A stretch of DNA of 64,000 bases from NCBI GenBank assembly GCA_913056495.1, contig CAJXMO010000013.1, forward strand, positions 1-64,000. Reading direction: 5' to 3'. Each line of letters starts with the position of its first letter. Positions within the stretch are counted from its first letter, which is position 1. The notes under the pieces are model-generated. The model ran no database searches. It was given only the letters and a program-made list of their open reading frames with translations, and was not told the origin of the DNA. This document shows, one piece after another, positions 40,901-49,518 of this stretch. The position numbers and the translations under genes were made by a program. The DNA comes from an uncultured Alteromonadaceae bacterium. Its GTDB lineage: Bacteria; Pseudomonadota; Gammaproteobacteria; Enterobacterales; Alteromonadaceae.

Positions 40901-42079
40901 CTAAAGACCGCTTACATCTGATGTTGATACATTACAGGCTGCCGTATTCCAAGCTTCACCATATTTAGTTGATGAACTGCCTTTTTGAACTCCCTGATAC
41001 TCTTCACATACAGGTGGATTACCCGATGAATAATTCTTAATACGTAGGTTACGAATTGTAGCGACATCACCATAATTCCGGTTTACACCCGCAATTGAGC
41101 CGATATCCGCATCAATATTCACATTATCAATAATGACATTACGTGGTCCGCCATTATTAGAACAATTACCGCATGAGCGCCAGAGTTTGCCATGCTGGCC
41201 ATAAGCGGTAAATCCACCACCTATTATTGTGGTACTGTTTTTAGAGTTATGCTGGAAAATTTTATCCGGTTTACCACCATATCCAGAGTTAGAGTTGTAG
41301 GCAGAACCACCCACAATTGTCATTGTTCCGCCTTCTGATTTATTGGTTGCGGCATCTTCACATACGTCCTGCCATTGAACATCAGCCAATGTACAGTTAC
41401 CACCGTTACAATGGATACCGTCAGCCCCACCCGAAGCAGATAACTTAACATTACGCACTGAGGAATTATACAAACTCAAAACAGCGCCCTGACTTTCATC
41501 ATCACCGGAACAGCTTAAACCAATCGTTTTACCACCACAGTCAACAAAGGTGTGCAACAAGGATGCACCCGCGTAACATTCACTGGCGCTACCAACGCGA
41601 AGGAAAGACCACAACTGGCCTGACCCACCCCAGTAAGAATAAAGTCTCGCATCGGCACCGGCAAACATACTCGCGCCCCAAACATCTAATGCTTTATTAC
41701 TAAATTTTGAGATCACAGAAAAATGTCCATTACCGCGATCATCAATATACCAGCGTTGATTATCAGCGCCGTTATAACCCCATTGTCTAACTTCTGCACC
41801 GTCTCCGGCATTCCACTCCCAAACATCGAGAGACATGCCACTGTGTACAGCGCGAATCGAATAAGTACCATCACCCAGAGCAGTTACATCAAATTGCTGG
41901 TTACTATAACCCAGTGTAAACCAGGTCATTACATTTGCCCCACCCGTTGTACTGAAGCTGTCAACATCAAGTGCATTACCATTCAACTTAGATACAATAA
42001 CGTACCGCCCTGATTGCAGAGCAGCCAAACTGCTGGCACTAAATAAAAGTATGCACAGCCCCATAATAAACTTCTTCAT
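40901..42079 (-). CDS. secreted pectate lyase (PL3-type) with ricin-type lectin domain
   Basis: A 392-residue secreted protein: signal peptide (1-19, ending SSLAA), a ricin/CBM13-like beta-trefoil (about 22-160, with QW-type repeats NNQRWYIDD, DNQ-like motifs and GQLWSF), then a PL3 catalytic domain (about 165-392). PL3 hallmarks are visible: GADGIHCNGGNCTL, WQDVCEDAATNKS, DKIFQHNSKN and GKLWRSCGNC. It should cleave polygalacturonate by beta-elimination outside the cell, with the lectin binding plant or algal polymer. AAGGA precedes the ATG. A palindromic operator candidate lies about 170 bases upstream. Confidence 0.88.
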   Translation of the reverse strand: MKKFIMGLCILLFSASSLAALQSGRYVIVSKLNGNALDVDSFSTTGGANVMTWFTLGYSNQQFDVTALGDGTYSIRAVHSGMSLDVWEWNAGDGAEVRQWGYNGADNQRWYIDDRGNGHFSVISKFSNKALDVWGASMFAGADARLYSYWGGSGQLWSFLRVGSASECYAGASLLHTFVDCGGKTIGLSCSGDDESQGAVLSLYNSSVRNVKLSASGGADGIHCNGGNCTLADVQWQDVCEDAATNKSEGGTMTIVGGSAYNSNSGYGGKPDKIFQHNSKNSTTIIGGGFTAYGQHGKLWRSCGNCSNNGGPRNVIIDNVNIDADIGSIAGVNRNYGDVATIRNLRIKNYSSGNPPVCEEYQGVQKGSSSTKYGEAWNTAACNVSTSDVSGL

Positions 42080-42554
42080 GTTTTAGTCCTTAATTAATTT
42101 TAAATAATATGAATGATCGTCAATCAGTTACCCTACCTTTGTTCCCTTTTTATTCCGTATCGGTCTATTTCAGGTCCGACGAATAAATAGCGAACAAAAA
42201 GAATCATCAGGTACTCACTGCCTAACCTACGGTTTCCCCTAAACCGCCCAATTGCTACCGGTGGCAATTGGAATCAAACATTCACTGATGACAACCATTT
42301 CCCGCAGTAATAAAAATAAAAACAATTAATATTACCAATATAAAATAATACTATAAGATGGTAACATTAAAAGAAAAACAATATAACATTTATTAATATA
42401 CAGTTAACAAATTTGAATTAGGAAGATTAGAATGCGGGGAAAATCAATCATAAAATACTGACGATTGAATTCAGACACTTAATGTTAATGAGATTAAAGC
42501 ATTAATTAATAAGTACTTTTTATATTTTATAAAATGCTCGGCCAGTTCACTTTG
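42080..42554. other. intergenic region upstream of the pectate lyase
   Basis: About 475 A/T-rich bases without a credible gene. It must hold the leftward promoter of the pectate lyase and contains one strong palindrome (listed separately). I cannot assign a clear -35/-10 pair. Confidence 0.45.
42248..42271. promoter_or_regulatory. 24-base palindrome, LacI-family operator candidate
   Basis: CCAATTGC (42248-42255) and GCAATTGG (42264-42271) flank TACCGGTG, whose core ACCGGT is itself palindromic, so 22 of 24 positions are symmetric. A central CG with symmetric half-sites is the usual form of LacI-family operators. Its position fits control of the pectate lyase gene; the regulator is not in the window. 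Confidence 0.6.
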
Positions 42555-43175
42555 CTAATCGGATTCTATGGCTTTGTCGAGGTTTTTAAAACTTTGCCAG
42601 ATACTTCTTAACAAAATTTTATCGGTTAATGCGGATGGCGCATTGCCATTTAACTGTGTCACTGAGGTATAAATAATATGAGTTTGACCAAGGCTTTTAT
42701 TTTCGCTCACTCGCCAGTGTGAATAAGGCACAGAAACAGGCGTCTCAGTTAACAGTCCGGCATATCGGGTTTGCTGATCGGTTGAATTGATTTCAAAGCC
42801 TCCATTGGTAAACCGGAATTCTGAGGTTAAAACCATCTGGCGCTCAGCCAGCGGCCAAACAGAATCAAACGTAAAAAGCGTTGTCAGTTTAGTTTGCTCG
42901 TGTACTTTGACGGTTTCAACCTGTTTTAAAAAAACCATCCACTGATGAATAAAGTCAGGTTGCGAGATCCACTTCAAAACATTTTCAGGAGATTGTTCTA
43001 AAACCAATAATTCAGCTTTTATCGCAAGTCCATCTGTATTCAAAGCCGCCTGATAACTGATTTTTATATTGCTGCTCTGGCGCCATAATCGCCAGTTTTC
43101 CGGGTCAAAATACTGAGCACAGGTACAAAATGGCAGCCAGGTAATCAGGCATAAAAACGCGATTCTTTTGAACAT
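42555..43175 (-). CDS. START-domain exported protein
   Basis: A protein of about 206 residues with a signal peptide (FLCLITWLPFCTCA) and a START/SRPBCC-like lipid-binding domain: the N-terminal WRLWRQSSNIKISY strand, FDSVWPLAERQM and a long C-terminal helix. Such bacterial proteins are thought to bind lipids, but the ligand is unknown. I chose the ATG at 43175, with GGGCGA just upstream; an ATG four codons earlier has no such site. It lies downstream of the ppc terminator and is probably transcribed alone. Confidence 0.75.
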   Translation of the reverse strand: MFKRIAFLCLITWLPFCTCAQYFDPENWRLWRQSSNIKISYQAALNTDGLAIKAELLVLEQSPENVLKWISQPDFIHQWMVFLKQVETVKVHEQTKLTTLFTFDSVWPLAERQMVLTSEFRFTNGGFEINSTDQQTRYAGLLTETPVSVPYSHWRVSENKSLGQTHIIYTSVTQLNGNAPSALTDKILLRSIWQSFKNLDKAIESD

Positions 43176-43227
43176 TTTTTCGCCCATTATTTTTTAATAA
43201 GATAATTTACTTTAATCCGCACAATAC

Positions 43228-43260
43228 AAAAAAGCCAACTCAATTTGAGTTGGCTTTTAT
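43228..43260 (-). terminator. terminator after ppc
   Basis: AAAGCCAACTCAA and TTGAGTTGGCTTT form a long hairpin with A/T tracts, 35 bases beyond the ppc stop codon. Confidence 0.9.
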
Positions 43261-43294
43261 TCAAAAATGATATCTTGTGCAACGAACGCCAGGC

Positions 43295-45922
43295 TTAACC
43301 CGTGTTACGTAAACCTGTTGCAACACCGGCAATACTGACCATTAATGCACGCTCTAAATGGTAATCCAGCTCATCACTTTCAACTGCACGGGCGCGTTTT
43401 AATAACTCCACCTGCAACAAATGAAGCGGCTCCAGATAGAAAGCACGAATCTGCATCGACTCTTTGCTTGCGGCATCATTTTCCATCACTTCAGACTGAT
43501 CAAGTAACTCAAGCAGTAACTTATTGCTCATCGCCAACTCTTCGCGCAGGTTTTGACCAAAATATTTAAGCTCTTCCGGTACTAAAGTTTCATCATACAA
43601 AGCCGCAATTTGCTGATCAGACTTCATAAAGACCATCTCAAGCATAGATAAACGGGATGCAAAGAACGGCCATTGTGATTTCATTTCTTTCATCAAAGGC
43701 AAATGACCATTATCTATAGCTGCTTGGAATGCTTTCATCACACCTAACCATGAAGGCAGTACTAAACGGTTTTGTGCCCATGCAAAAATCCAAGGAATCG
43801 CACGTAAGCTCTCAACACCACCGTTCGGTTTACGTTTTGACGGACGGCTACCTAATGGTAATTTTGATAACTCAAGTTCAGGTGTAGCACTTCTAAAGTA
43901 AGCAACAAAATTCGGATCATCTCGAACAACTGAACGGTAATTATCACGCGCATTTGCGGCCATTTCAGTTAATACTTCGCGCCACTGCGCTTGTGGTGCC
44001 GGAGGCGGTAACATCAGTGCTTCTAACACCGCACTGGCATATAAACTAAAACTACGCTGTGCCAACGGCTCAGTACCAAACTTATAGCGAATGGTTTCGC
44101 CTTGTTCGGTAACGCGTAAGCCACCTAAACAAGAACCCGGAGGCTGAGATAAAATCGCGCCATGAGCCGGTAAACCACCGCGTCCGATCGTGCCACCACG
44201 CCCGTGGAATAGCGTTAACGTTACATTATATTCCGCTGCCAGCTCTACCAGAGCTTCCTGTGATTGATACTGAGCCCAGCCAGCTGCTAATGCACCAGCA
44301 TCTTTTGCTGAATCTGAATAACCGATCATGACATATTGATGGCTTTGGATAAATCCACGATACCAGTCAATGCTTAATAATTGTTTCATACTTTCATAAG
44401 CATTGTTTAAGTCATCTAATGTCTCAAACAAAGGCGCAACCGGCATTGGCCAGCTGATACCACTTTCTTGCAATAATAAATGCACTTCTAGCACATCTGA
44501 AGGCGATCTAGCCATTGAAATAATATAGATACCTAATGCATCTTTGCTTTGTTGCGCTATGACACGGCAGGTTTTTAATACTTCTTCAACATCAGCTGAT
44601 GGTTGCCAGTTTCTTGGGATTAAAGGTCGCTTAGAGCTTAATTCACGCAATAAAAAGGCTTGTTTATCTTGCTCTGACCAGTTTGAATAATCGCCTAAAC
44701 CAAGGTGGCGGGTAATCTCACTGAAAACTTGATCATGACGGTCTGAGTCCTGACGAATATCCAGTTTCAATAAATGAATACCAAAACAGTAAGCACGACG
44801 AATTGTATCGGTTAATAAACCTTGAGCAATGCCAGGCATACCCATTTCGACCAGAGAGCGATAACAAACTTCTAACGGTTCTGTTAATTCAGACTGATGA
44901 TTAATCCAGGTTTTCTGATTAACCGATTCACCATTTAAATAGGCATCAATACCATCGTAAGTTGCGGTCAATTTAGCCTTCAATTCAGATAAAGCTGCTC
45001 TGTAAGGTTCACGCGCATCTTCACCCGCATACTGAATTAATTCTTCAGAGGCATCCGCCATCGATAATTCAACATGAAGCGTGGTAATATCATTTAAGAA
45101 CAAACTCGCTGCACGGCGACGAGCGAGTAAGAGTACCTTTTCCGTCACTTCAGAGGTCACAAACGGATTACCGTCTCTGTCACCACCCATCCAGGATGCA
45201 AAACGCACTAGGTTGGAGTTAAGCGGTAAACTGATATCAAACTGGTCTTGCAACTGACCATCTAAATTACGGATAAAATTAGGTACAGCTTGCCATAAAG
45301 AATTTTCTATTACAGAGAAACCCCATTGAGCTTCGTCAACCGGCGTTGGACGAGCAGCGCGGATTTCGTCTGTATGCCAGGCCTGACTAATCAATTCAGC
45401 GATACGAGCTTCAACTTGCGCACGCTTTTTATCTGACAAACCATCAATATGAAGATCTGATAAACATTCAGCTAAACGTGAATACTTATAAATTAATGTA
45501 CGACGGGTAACTTCAGTTGGATGGGCAGTTAATACCAGCTCAATATCCAGCTCTTTGATTGCATCTTCGAGTGACATTTGAGTTTGGTCAATACCTTTAA
45601 GCTTGTTAAGAAACTCGGTAACAGGCTCTTTTTCGCCAAACGAGGCGACTGTGTGTTCCTGCTCAGCCAAATTTGCAAGATTCAAAAACTGTGAAAATGC
45701 CCGGCCTACGGTCAATAAATCTTTATCATCCATTTGTTGGAATAAAGACTGCAAAGACTGAGTACAATCAGCATCACCTAATGATGATTGTCTGCCCTGC
45801 TTACGAATCGTTTCAATTTTATTTAACCACTCATCACCTAAGTGCTGTTGGATAATCTGGCCAAGCTCGCTACCTAAATAACGAACTGTTTCCAATAAAG
45901 AATCATCGATTCCCTTTTGCAT
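43295..45922 (-). CDS. ppc: phosphoenolpyruvate carboxylase
   Basis: PEP carboxylase makes oxaloacetate from PEP and bicarbonate, refilling the TCA cycle. The 875 residues match the bacterial enzyme. Conserved catalytic motifs are present: VLTAHPTEVTRRT (catalytic His), GGDRDGNPFVT, GYSDSAKDAG, FHGRGGTIGRGG, and the C-terminal end in RNTG, the usual TGLRNTG tail. AGAGG precedes the ATG. A PdhR-like palindrome lies about 220 bases upstream. Confidence 0.97.
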   Translation of the reverse strand: MQKGIDDSLLETVRYLGSELGQIIQQHLGDEWLNKIETIRKQGRQSSLGDADCTQSLQSLFQQMDDKDLLTVGRAFSQFLNLANLAEQEHTVASFGEKEPVTEFLNKLKGIDQTQMSLEDAIKELDIELVLTAHPTEVTRRTLIYKYSRLAECLSDLHIDGLSDKKRAQVEARIAELISQAWHTDEIRAARPTPVDEAQWGFSVIENSLWQAVPNFIRNLDGQLQDQFDISLPLNSNLVRFASWMGGDRDGNPFVTSEVTEKVLLLARRRAASLFLNDITTLHVELSMADASEELIQYAGEDAREPYRAALSELKAKLTATYDGIDAYLNGESVNQKTWINHQSELTEPLEVCYRSLVEMGMPGIAQGLLTDTIRRAYCFGIHLLKLDIRQDSDRHDQVFSEITRHLGLGDYSNWSEQDKQAFLLRELSSKRPLIPRNWQPSADVEEVLKTCRVIAQQSKDALGIYIISMARSPSDVLEVHLLLQESGISWPMPVAPLFETLDDLNNAYESMKQLLSIDWYRGFIQSHQYVMIGYSDSAKDAGALAAGWAQYQSQEALVELAAEYNVTLTLFHGRGGTIGRGGLPAHGAILSQPPGSCLGGLRVTEQGETIRYKFGTEPLAQRSFSLYASAVLEALMLPPPAPQAQWREVLTEMAANARDNYRSVVRDDPNFVAYFRSATPELELSKLPLGSRPSKRKPNGGVESLRAIPWIFAWAQNRLVLPSWLGVMKAFQAAIDNGHLPLMKEMKSQWPFFASRLSMLEMVFMKSDQQIAALYDETLVPEELKYFGQNLREELAMSNKLLLELLDQSEVMENDAASKESMQIRAFYLEPLHLLQVELLKRARAVESDELDYHLERALMVSIAGVATGLRNTG

Positions 45923-46537
45923 AACAAACCTCTTTAAAGTTGAGTTTCCTGACGCATATACCTAAACCACTTCGAGCATTAAACTTTATCCAGAAGTATC
46001 TTAGCTATAACCTGCCAGCTAGCATTATATTTGATGGTCCTAATCTAGCCTAACTGAATTAAATAATAATAACCACAACCCAGTTATTTTGATTAAAAAT
46101 CATGCTGACCATCTCACCAATTCGGCTAAAACTAGCATATTGGTAAGACCAAATCACCATACAAACTGTAATTTTATTCTAAAATTTATAAAAAATAAGA
46201 CCAATCGGTTAATTTTCACCCAAATTAAGAAATTTAATGACATAAGATGACAGATAAAAAAATTCACAAAAAAGAAGTTGACGTCTGTAGGAAAAAAAAC
46301 GAGACTGAATGTCAATTAAACCATTAGCACGATTTCAACCAAACATGTTATTAACTACTTTTAAAGTCAATCCACGCAGAATTATTTGGAATGCGCGCCC
46401 TATGCGTAAGCCAGACTTTTGCTGTGGTTAGTTAATAAAAACAAATTTTTTAAAGCCGCAGCCAAAAATGACTGCGGCTTTTTTGTTTATACCGCAACAT
46501 TTTTGGCTCTATAACACTTGGATATAAGGAAGCCAAA
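45923..46537. other. long intergenic region between ppc and the EamA permease
   Basis: A 615-base divergent spacer. It holds the leftward ppc promoter region with a TTGGT-type palindrome, and a structured rightward leader ahead of the permease gene. That leader contains a hairpin (TTGACGTCT at 46278 with AGAC and GTCAA near 46303-46315), a terminator and a competing stem. Very short frames at 46391 and 46402 are not convincing genes. Confidence 0.55.
46140..46152. promoter_or_regulatory. PdhR/FadR-type operator candidate upstream of ppc
   Basis: TTGGTAAGACCAA (46140-46152) is a perfect TTGGTnnnACCAA palindrome, the core recognised by PdhR in gammaproteobacteria. PdhR responds to pyruvate, which would make sense for PEP carboxylase. 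It lies about 220 bases from the ppc ATG; the binding protein is inferred. Confidence 0.55.
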
Positions 46538-46540
46538 ATG
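46452..46540 (+). promoter_or_regulatory. putative attenuator/translation switch of the EamA gene
   Basis: The terminator is AAAGCCGCAG (46452-46461), a 10-base loop, CTGCGGCTTT (46472-46481) and further T. The segment AGCCAAAAATG (46460-46470), spanning the loop, is an exact complement of CATTTTTGGCT (46498-46508). That same downstream segment can also pair with AGCCAAAATG (46531-46540), which contains the permease start codon. So two mutually exclusive pairings link the terminator with access to the start site. The ligand or trigger is unknown. Confidence 0.6.
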
Positions 46541-47443
46541 CAAATCAATCCAAAAATAAGTTCAGCTTATACGGCTGTTGTACTAATTTGGTCCACCACC
46601 CCACTTGCCATTGTCTGGAGCAGCGCAAGTATGCATCCGATTTTAGCCGTCGCTATTCGTATGCTCATTGCACTTGTTGTTGGTTTTGCATTGTTACGCT
46701 TATTTAATATCCGTATGCCGATAAACAAAACCAGCATGCAATTATACGCATATTCTGCAATAGGGGTGTTTGGCGGGATGGCTTTCAGTTATATGGCAAC
46801 CTGGTATATACAGTCAGGGCTCATCTCGCTGATATTCGGCTTAGCACCTATTTTATCCGGGCTAGCCGGACAAAAAATCCTCAATGAAAAACCATTTAGT
46901 GCAATACGCTGGTTTGCTCTGATTATCTGTTTAGTCGGACTATCAATTATATTCAAAGATGCGCTGCAAACCGATAATCACACCTGGTTAGGTATTGTAT
47001 GCGTATTGCTGGCGGTTTGTTTATTCAGTATCAGTGGGGTCATGGTAAAAACCGTAGTCATTAGTATTCATCCAATGGCCACAACAATTGGAGCGCTAAT
47101 GCTATCTGTACCGCTGTTTTTTGTTTTGTGGGCATTGATGGGGGCTGAAATCAATATCAACGAATGGCAAGCCAAATCTTTATACGCAATCGTTTATCTG
47201 GGGATTTTAGGTTCACTGGTTGGTTTTATCTGCTTTTATTATGTTTTACAAAAACTGACTGCATCCAGTGTTGCTCTGGTAACGCTAATTACACCGGTAA
47301 TCGCCCTTACACTGGGCAATCAGTTAAATGCAGAGCCTATCTCAGCCAACCTGATTGCCGGTGCTGTCGCAATCCTCGCCGGACTCAGTTTGTATTTATG
47401 GGGTGAAAAGCTCAAGGCTATGGTTTTTACGCCCTGCAAATAA
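46538..47443 (+). CDS. EamA/DMT-family permease
   Basis: A 301-residue inner-membrane protein of about ten helices with two EamA repeats (about 10-140 and 150-290). Features such as the N-terminal IWSTTPLAIVWSS and the helix VYLGILGSLVGFICFYYVLQKL are typical of the drug/metabolite transporter superfamily, which exports amino acids or other metabolites. AAGGA lies 7 bases before the ATG. The gene sits behind a terminator-containing leader, so regulation by early termination is likely. The substrate is unknown. Confidence 0.88.
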   Translation: MQINPKISSAYTAVVLIWSTTPLAIVWSSASMHPILAVAIRMLIALVVGFALLRLFNIRMPINKTSMQLYAYSAIGVFGGMAFSYMATWYIQSGLISLIFGLAPILSGLAGQKILNEKPFSAIRWFALIICLVGLSIIFKDALQTDNHTWLGIVCVLLAVCLFSISGVMVKTVVISIHPMATTIGALMLSVPLFFVLWALMGAEININEWQAKSLYAIVYLGILGSLVGFICFYYVLQKLTASSVALVTLITPVIALTLGNQLNAEPISANLIAGAVAILAGLSLYLWGEKLKAMVFTPCK

Positions 47444-47515
47444 CTTAACCTCAACTCTGGATAAGGAGTTAGCTAAGGGCTTAAATTTATTGGCTTTTAG
47501 TTTAATTTCGCTCAT

Positions 47516-47550
47516 AGGCACCGACTGATAATAATAAGCCGGTGCCTTTA
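47516..47550. terminator. terminator between EamA and GST-like genes
   Basis: AGGCACCG (47516-47523) and CGGTGCCT (47540-47547) form a hairpin followed by TTTAATTT. It separates two convergent genes and can serve both, though the T tract favours the plus strand. Confidence 0.8.
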
Positions 47551-47552
47551 AT

Positions 47553-48251
47553 TTAATAGTAGGTATGCTGAATACGCTGACAATAGGCAACCAGATTCGG
47601 GTATGTTTTTGCGGTTTCTCCCAAGTCAGAGGTCAAGTCCGATAGGATAAACTGAGCCAGAAAGGCATAAGCCGTAGCATCCAGTGAGCTGGGCGTATCT
47701 CCAAAAAAGTACGTTTTTTGATCCAACAAATCGGATAAGCTGTCCAGACTTTGTACAAAAATATGTTTAACCTCTGACGCACTGTGTTTCCCTATCCCCT
47801 GCGTGCTAATGGCTGATTTCACCTTGTGGCGGACCAGTCCGGGCACAAAACAGCTAAATGGAAATTTCAATGACGAAAAAACAGCCGCTTTCATCCGCGG
47901 CCAATTTTGTTCGTCAAACCAGCGCATATATAACAAACACCAGTACAAATTTTCGTCTATCGATTTGCCAACTAGATAAGCAATTGCCATTTGCTCAGCA
48001 CTCAGGCTCACATCCAAACTATCACCGTAGGCTTTTTTTAAATACTCTATGATAAAACTTGAATCTGCGACTGTTTTATTACCATCCTCAATAAAAGGCA
48101 ATTTGCCTTTAGGTGATTTTTTAAGATTAGCCAGACTAAAACTGGGTTGATATTCAATTCCAGACATTCTCAAGTAACAGTCCACTTTCAAAACAAAAGG
48201 ACTGGCATCCACCAAGCCCATCCCTTTGCCAAATCCGTATAGTGTTAACAT
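47553..48251 (-). CDS. glutathione S-transferase-like protein (metaxin/FAX type)
   Basis: A 232-residue soluble protein. The N-terminal thioredoxin-like half has LYGFGKG, SPFVLKVDCYLRMSGIEY and the glutathione-site pattern KLPFIEDGNKTVADSSFII. The helical C-terminal half includes FFGDTPSSLDATAYAFLA, the metaxin-like GST_C pattern. The substrate is unknown. I chose the ATG at 48251 because it begins the conserved strand and AGGAG lies upstream; an in-frame TTG 12 codons earlier is less likely. Confidence 0.85.
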   Translation of the reverse strand: MLTLYGFGKGMGLVDASPFVLKVDCYLRMSGIEYQPSFSLANLKKSPKGKLPFIEDGNKTVADSSFIIEYLKKAYGDSLDVSLSAEQMAIAYLVGKSIDENLYWCLLYMRWFDEQNWPRMKAAVFSSLKFPFSCFVPGLVRHKVKSAISTQGIGKHSASEVKHIFVQSLDSLSDLLDQKTYFFGDTPSSLDATAYAFLAQFILSDLTSDLGETAKTYPNLVAYCQRIQHTYY

Positions 48252-48285
48252 CTCTGATTTTACTCCTTTTCTTATCAGCTTAGAC

Positions 48286-48316
48286 AAAAAAGCAGGTTAT
48301 TAAAACCTGCTTTTTA
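48286..48316 (-). terminator. terminator after the META-domain lipoprotein gene
   Basis: AAAGCAGGTT and AACCTGCTTT with A and T runs outside form a clear hairpin. It lies 26 bases past the stop codon of the upstream minus-strand gene. Confidence 0.87.
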
Positions 48317-48341
48317 GATACTGCCAGAATCAAAATAAGGC

Positions 48342-49343
48342 TCACTGGGCAATGAGTGAATGACCCGTATCATCTTCTAAGATCAGACCATCATCTCTAA
48401 CAGAAAACCGGGAAATTTCTCCTAATAGCGTTAAAAATCGGGATTCCTGCTCAGCCAGTTCAGCTGAAAAACAAGCTTTGCGAGTCACAGCTATTGTCGA
48501 TAACTCAATTTCCGGTCCCTTAGTGGTATAATCGGCTGTATATTGGTTACAGCCTGCACTGCCAAAAATTTTCTGTTCAGAAAAATGAATGCTCACCTTT
48601 GAATTCTCTATCACAGCCAGATTATTTATCCGGGTGACCAGCCAGTTTGAGTTAGAAACCTTATTTTTTGACGCCTGTGTATCAATCATCTGACAGCTGG
48701 CTTTCTCTCCATCTATGGTTAAAACGGCTTCATTCGATTTACGCCAAAAGGTAATTTCAGGTAAATCTGGCTGAACTAGCTGATATTTTTCACCGGAAGC
48801 AGCCACAATCCGGTTGAGTAAATAAGGCGTTTTGTTGACTATGACTTCAAGCTGACTATTGAGCTGTGTCACTTTAATCAGTTGCTGATCACACTGATAA
48901 TCGAGACTGAGCAAATTGCCTTGCGCAGATTGCTGAGACGCTTTTACTTTAACTAAGCGTAACAATCCTAGATCTTGCTCTTGCTGGCTTGTATCAATCG
49001 GATAACCTGTATCTGTTGTCCACAAAAGTTTGCCGTCTTTACTTTGAATCACGGCTCTAACCGAATAAATCCCATTCAAATTTAATGCGTCCGCATCAAA
49101 TGCCAGTTCAAAATTCACAGGCATTTGCTGTTTAAGCAAAATAATCTGCTCAGCTACCAGCTCAGCTTTTTTATCTGCGATAGAAACATCATATAAACGT
49201 ATTATGGCCTGACTACCGGGTACCAGAGCGATGCGCTCAAGATAGCCAATTTGACCTGTCACTTTGGATTCTTCCGGGTTTTGCTGACATGCAGATGTCA
49301 GCAAAACAAATAAACTCAGAATTATAAAATGCAAAGCTTTCAC
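48342..49343 (-). CDS. lipoprotein with YbaY, MliC-like and META domains
   Basis: A 333-residue lipoprotein with the lipobox LTSAC (Cys19). Residues about 28-130 match the YbaY family (GQIGYLERIALVPGSQAIIRL, VSIADKKAEL). Residues about 145-220 resemble MliC lysozyme-inhibitor strands (LDYQCDQQLIKV). Residues about 232-333 are a META/HslJ domain (WLVTRINN, GSAGCNQYTADY, TRKACF). The start is GTG with a strong AGGAG site. It closes the leftward starch-locus series, but a direct role in starch use is doubtful; envelope stress is more usual for these domains. Confidence 0.82.
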   Translation of the reverse strand: MKALHFIILSLFVLLTSACQQNPEESKVTGQIGYLERIALVPGSQAIIRLYDVSIADKKAELVAEQIILLKQQMPVNFELAFDADALNLNGIYSVRAVIQSKDGKLLWTTDTGYPIDTSQQEQDLGLLRLVKVKASQQSAQGNLLSLDYQCDQQLIKVTQLNSQLEVIVNKTPYLLNRIVAASGEKYQLVQPDLPEITFWRKSNEAVLTIDGEKASCQMIDTQASKNKVSNSNWLVTRINNLAVIENSKVSIHFSEQKIFGSAGCNQYTADYTTKGPEIELSTIAVTRKACFSAELAEQESRFLTLLGEISRFSVRDDGLILEDDTGHSLIAQ

Positions 49344-49518
49344 TTTAAACTCCTATTGAATTAGCAATCAACCCTGAGCTCTTCCCTTATCCGGATGAAC
49401 TCAGATTAACCGATATGCTAAATCATTCAGCAATTAAAGCGAGTAAATCCGGCTGGATATGAACACTGGTGCACATTATTATCCAAGAGTGAGCGATTGG
49501 TGATAAAGCTCAGCGATT

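Noticed and set aside
46391-46435. Tiny frames before the EamA gene (MRALCVSQTFAVVS and MRKPDFCCG)
   Set aside because: They sit where a leader peptide could be, but the ribosome-binding sites are poor and codon enrichment is weak. I left them uncalled.
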